Assembly (NCBI RefSeq): GCF_040412425.1
Contig: NC_089783.1
Span: forward strand, 43,889,125 to 43,953,124
From: Macrobrachium rosenbergii
Taxonomy: Eukaryota > Arthropoda > Malacostraca > Decapoda > Palaemonidae
Direction of reading: 5' to 3'
Length of the DNA: 64,000 nt
A program made the position numbers and the translations under genes. The notes under the pieces were generated by a model, which did not search any database, was not told where the DNA came from, and saw only the letters and a list, made by a program, of their open reading frames with translations. Positions 63,487 through 64,000 of the stretch are shown one piece after another. Each line of letters opens with the position of its first letter. The stretch's first letter is position 1.

Positions 63487-64000
63487 GTCAGTTTTGTTTC
63501 TTAGGCTGCTTTGGTAAACAAACTTGCCCATTTTTATGCCTCCCAAGCAACTCAAGCCTCTAGTTATTAGGGTTTCCAAACATTCAGAAATGTCCAGTGG
63601 CAATGCTTCGTAAGTAAAAACTCCTTCTCGTGTGTATCAGAGAATCAAACGTACTCTTTCTTCATGCATCTTGAGCAACTTTTGAATCCGAATCATCCAA
63701 ACATCGCTTCATTTTACTGTTGCTCCCTAAATAACCAGGTGTAACGAATATACCCATTCTTACCTTTCTCGACCGCTCTTGCCCTTCCCAATCAGCATAT
63801 ATTACTCGTGTTTCTCCAGCGAACAGACATTTCTTACGTTCTCGTGTTTAGTGTTAAACCAAGTGGAATCGATGGTGTTATGTTCGCGTTCCGTTCCCGT
63901 GACCCTCTTCTGTGACCCTTGTCTGACACTTATGACGTTAAGGATCAAACTGGGTTATTTTGTTCAGTATTCGAGAACGGGCTGTGGATTACCCACTTTA
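63487..64000. other. Unique C/T-richer DNA
   Basis: Loose similarity to 62960-63180 (CCCAGGCGACCAAACG-like and CTCCCAAGCAACTCAAGC-like phrases) hints at an old tandem repeat interrupted by family B copy 2, but the match is weak. No gene recognised. Confidence 0.3.

Noticed and set aside
62960..64000. Old ~60 bp tandem repeat interrupted by the family B copy
   Set aside because: Only loose phrase similarity by eye; unit boundaries could not be aligned.

Overview
This window looks like intergenic, repeat-dominated DNA from a decapod crustacean, most likely a prawn or shrimp. I base this on very dense (AT)n, (CT)n/(GA)n and (AC)n/(GT)n arrays, and on three interspersed repeat families that match, from memory, repeats common in decapod genomes and 3' UTRs. 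The species cannot be fixed from sequence alone. By a rough hand tally, simple arrays occupy about a tenth of the window. I found no intact protein-coding gene, no functional tRNA or rRNA gene, no CRISPR array and no bacterial-type operon. Nearly all open frames are translations of microsatellites (YIYI, SLSL, RERE, LLLL, THTH) or chance frames in T-rich DNA.

Layout. 1-6.1 kb: a truncated copy of structured repeat family A, then CT arrays alternating with conserved 60-90 bp spacers (two spacer types), a second family A copy that splits a minisatellite, AT arrays, and a second block of the first CT/spacer type. 6.2-9.2 kb: two reverse-strand tRNA-headed elements (family D), a 138 bp fold-back hairpin, a family B element and a second fold-back running into (AT)n. 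9.4-12.6 kb: TTC/TTA, AT, GA and GAA arrays, including a CT-AT-GA block with inverted symmetry. 12.6-25.8 kb: mostly unique AT-rich DNA with scattered arrays, an 82 bp tandem duplication and another family D copy. 25.8-29.6 kb: the most unusual stretch, with a 38-50 bp minisatellite, a cluster of TAATC/GATTA sites, a ~135 bp minisatellite, and a decayed minus-strand membrane/coiled-coil reading frame whose coil is a 36 bp tandem repeat. 30.3-43.3 kb: a reverse family A copy, long AT arrays, a 133 bp near-perfect palindrome, a family C tRNA-derived SINE, and family D copies of which two are tRNA-like heads enclosed by inverted arms. 44-64 kb: LINE remnants (44.1-44.8, 59.7-60.3 and 60.8-61.5 kb), a purine-rich tract, further SSRs, two more family A copies and a second family B copy.

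The genes do not work together, because there are no functional genes to do so. What organises the window is the interplay of retroelements and simple repeats: family D tails commonly run into (AT)n arrays, CT arrays carry their flanks along in tandem amplification, and several elements are strongly self-complementary. The best candidates for something undescribed are the tRNA-headed fold-back SINEs, the multi-hairpin family A repeat, the coiled-coil reading-frame remnant, and three short unique segments that could be cis-regulatory.
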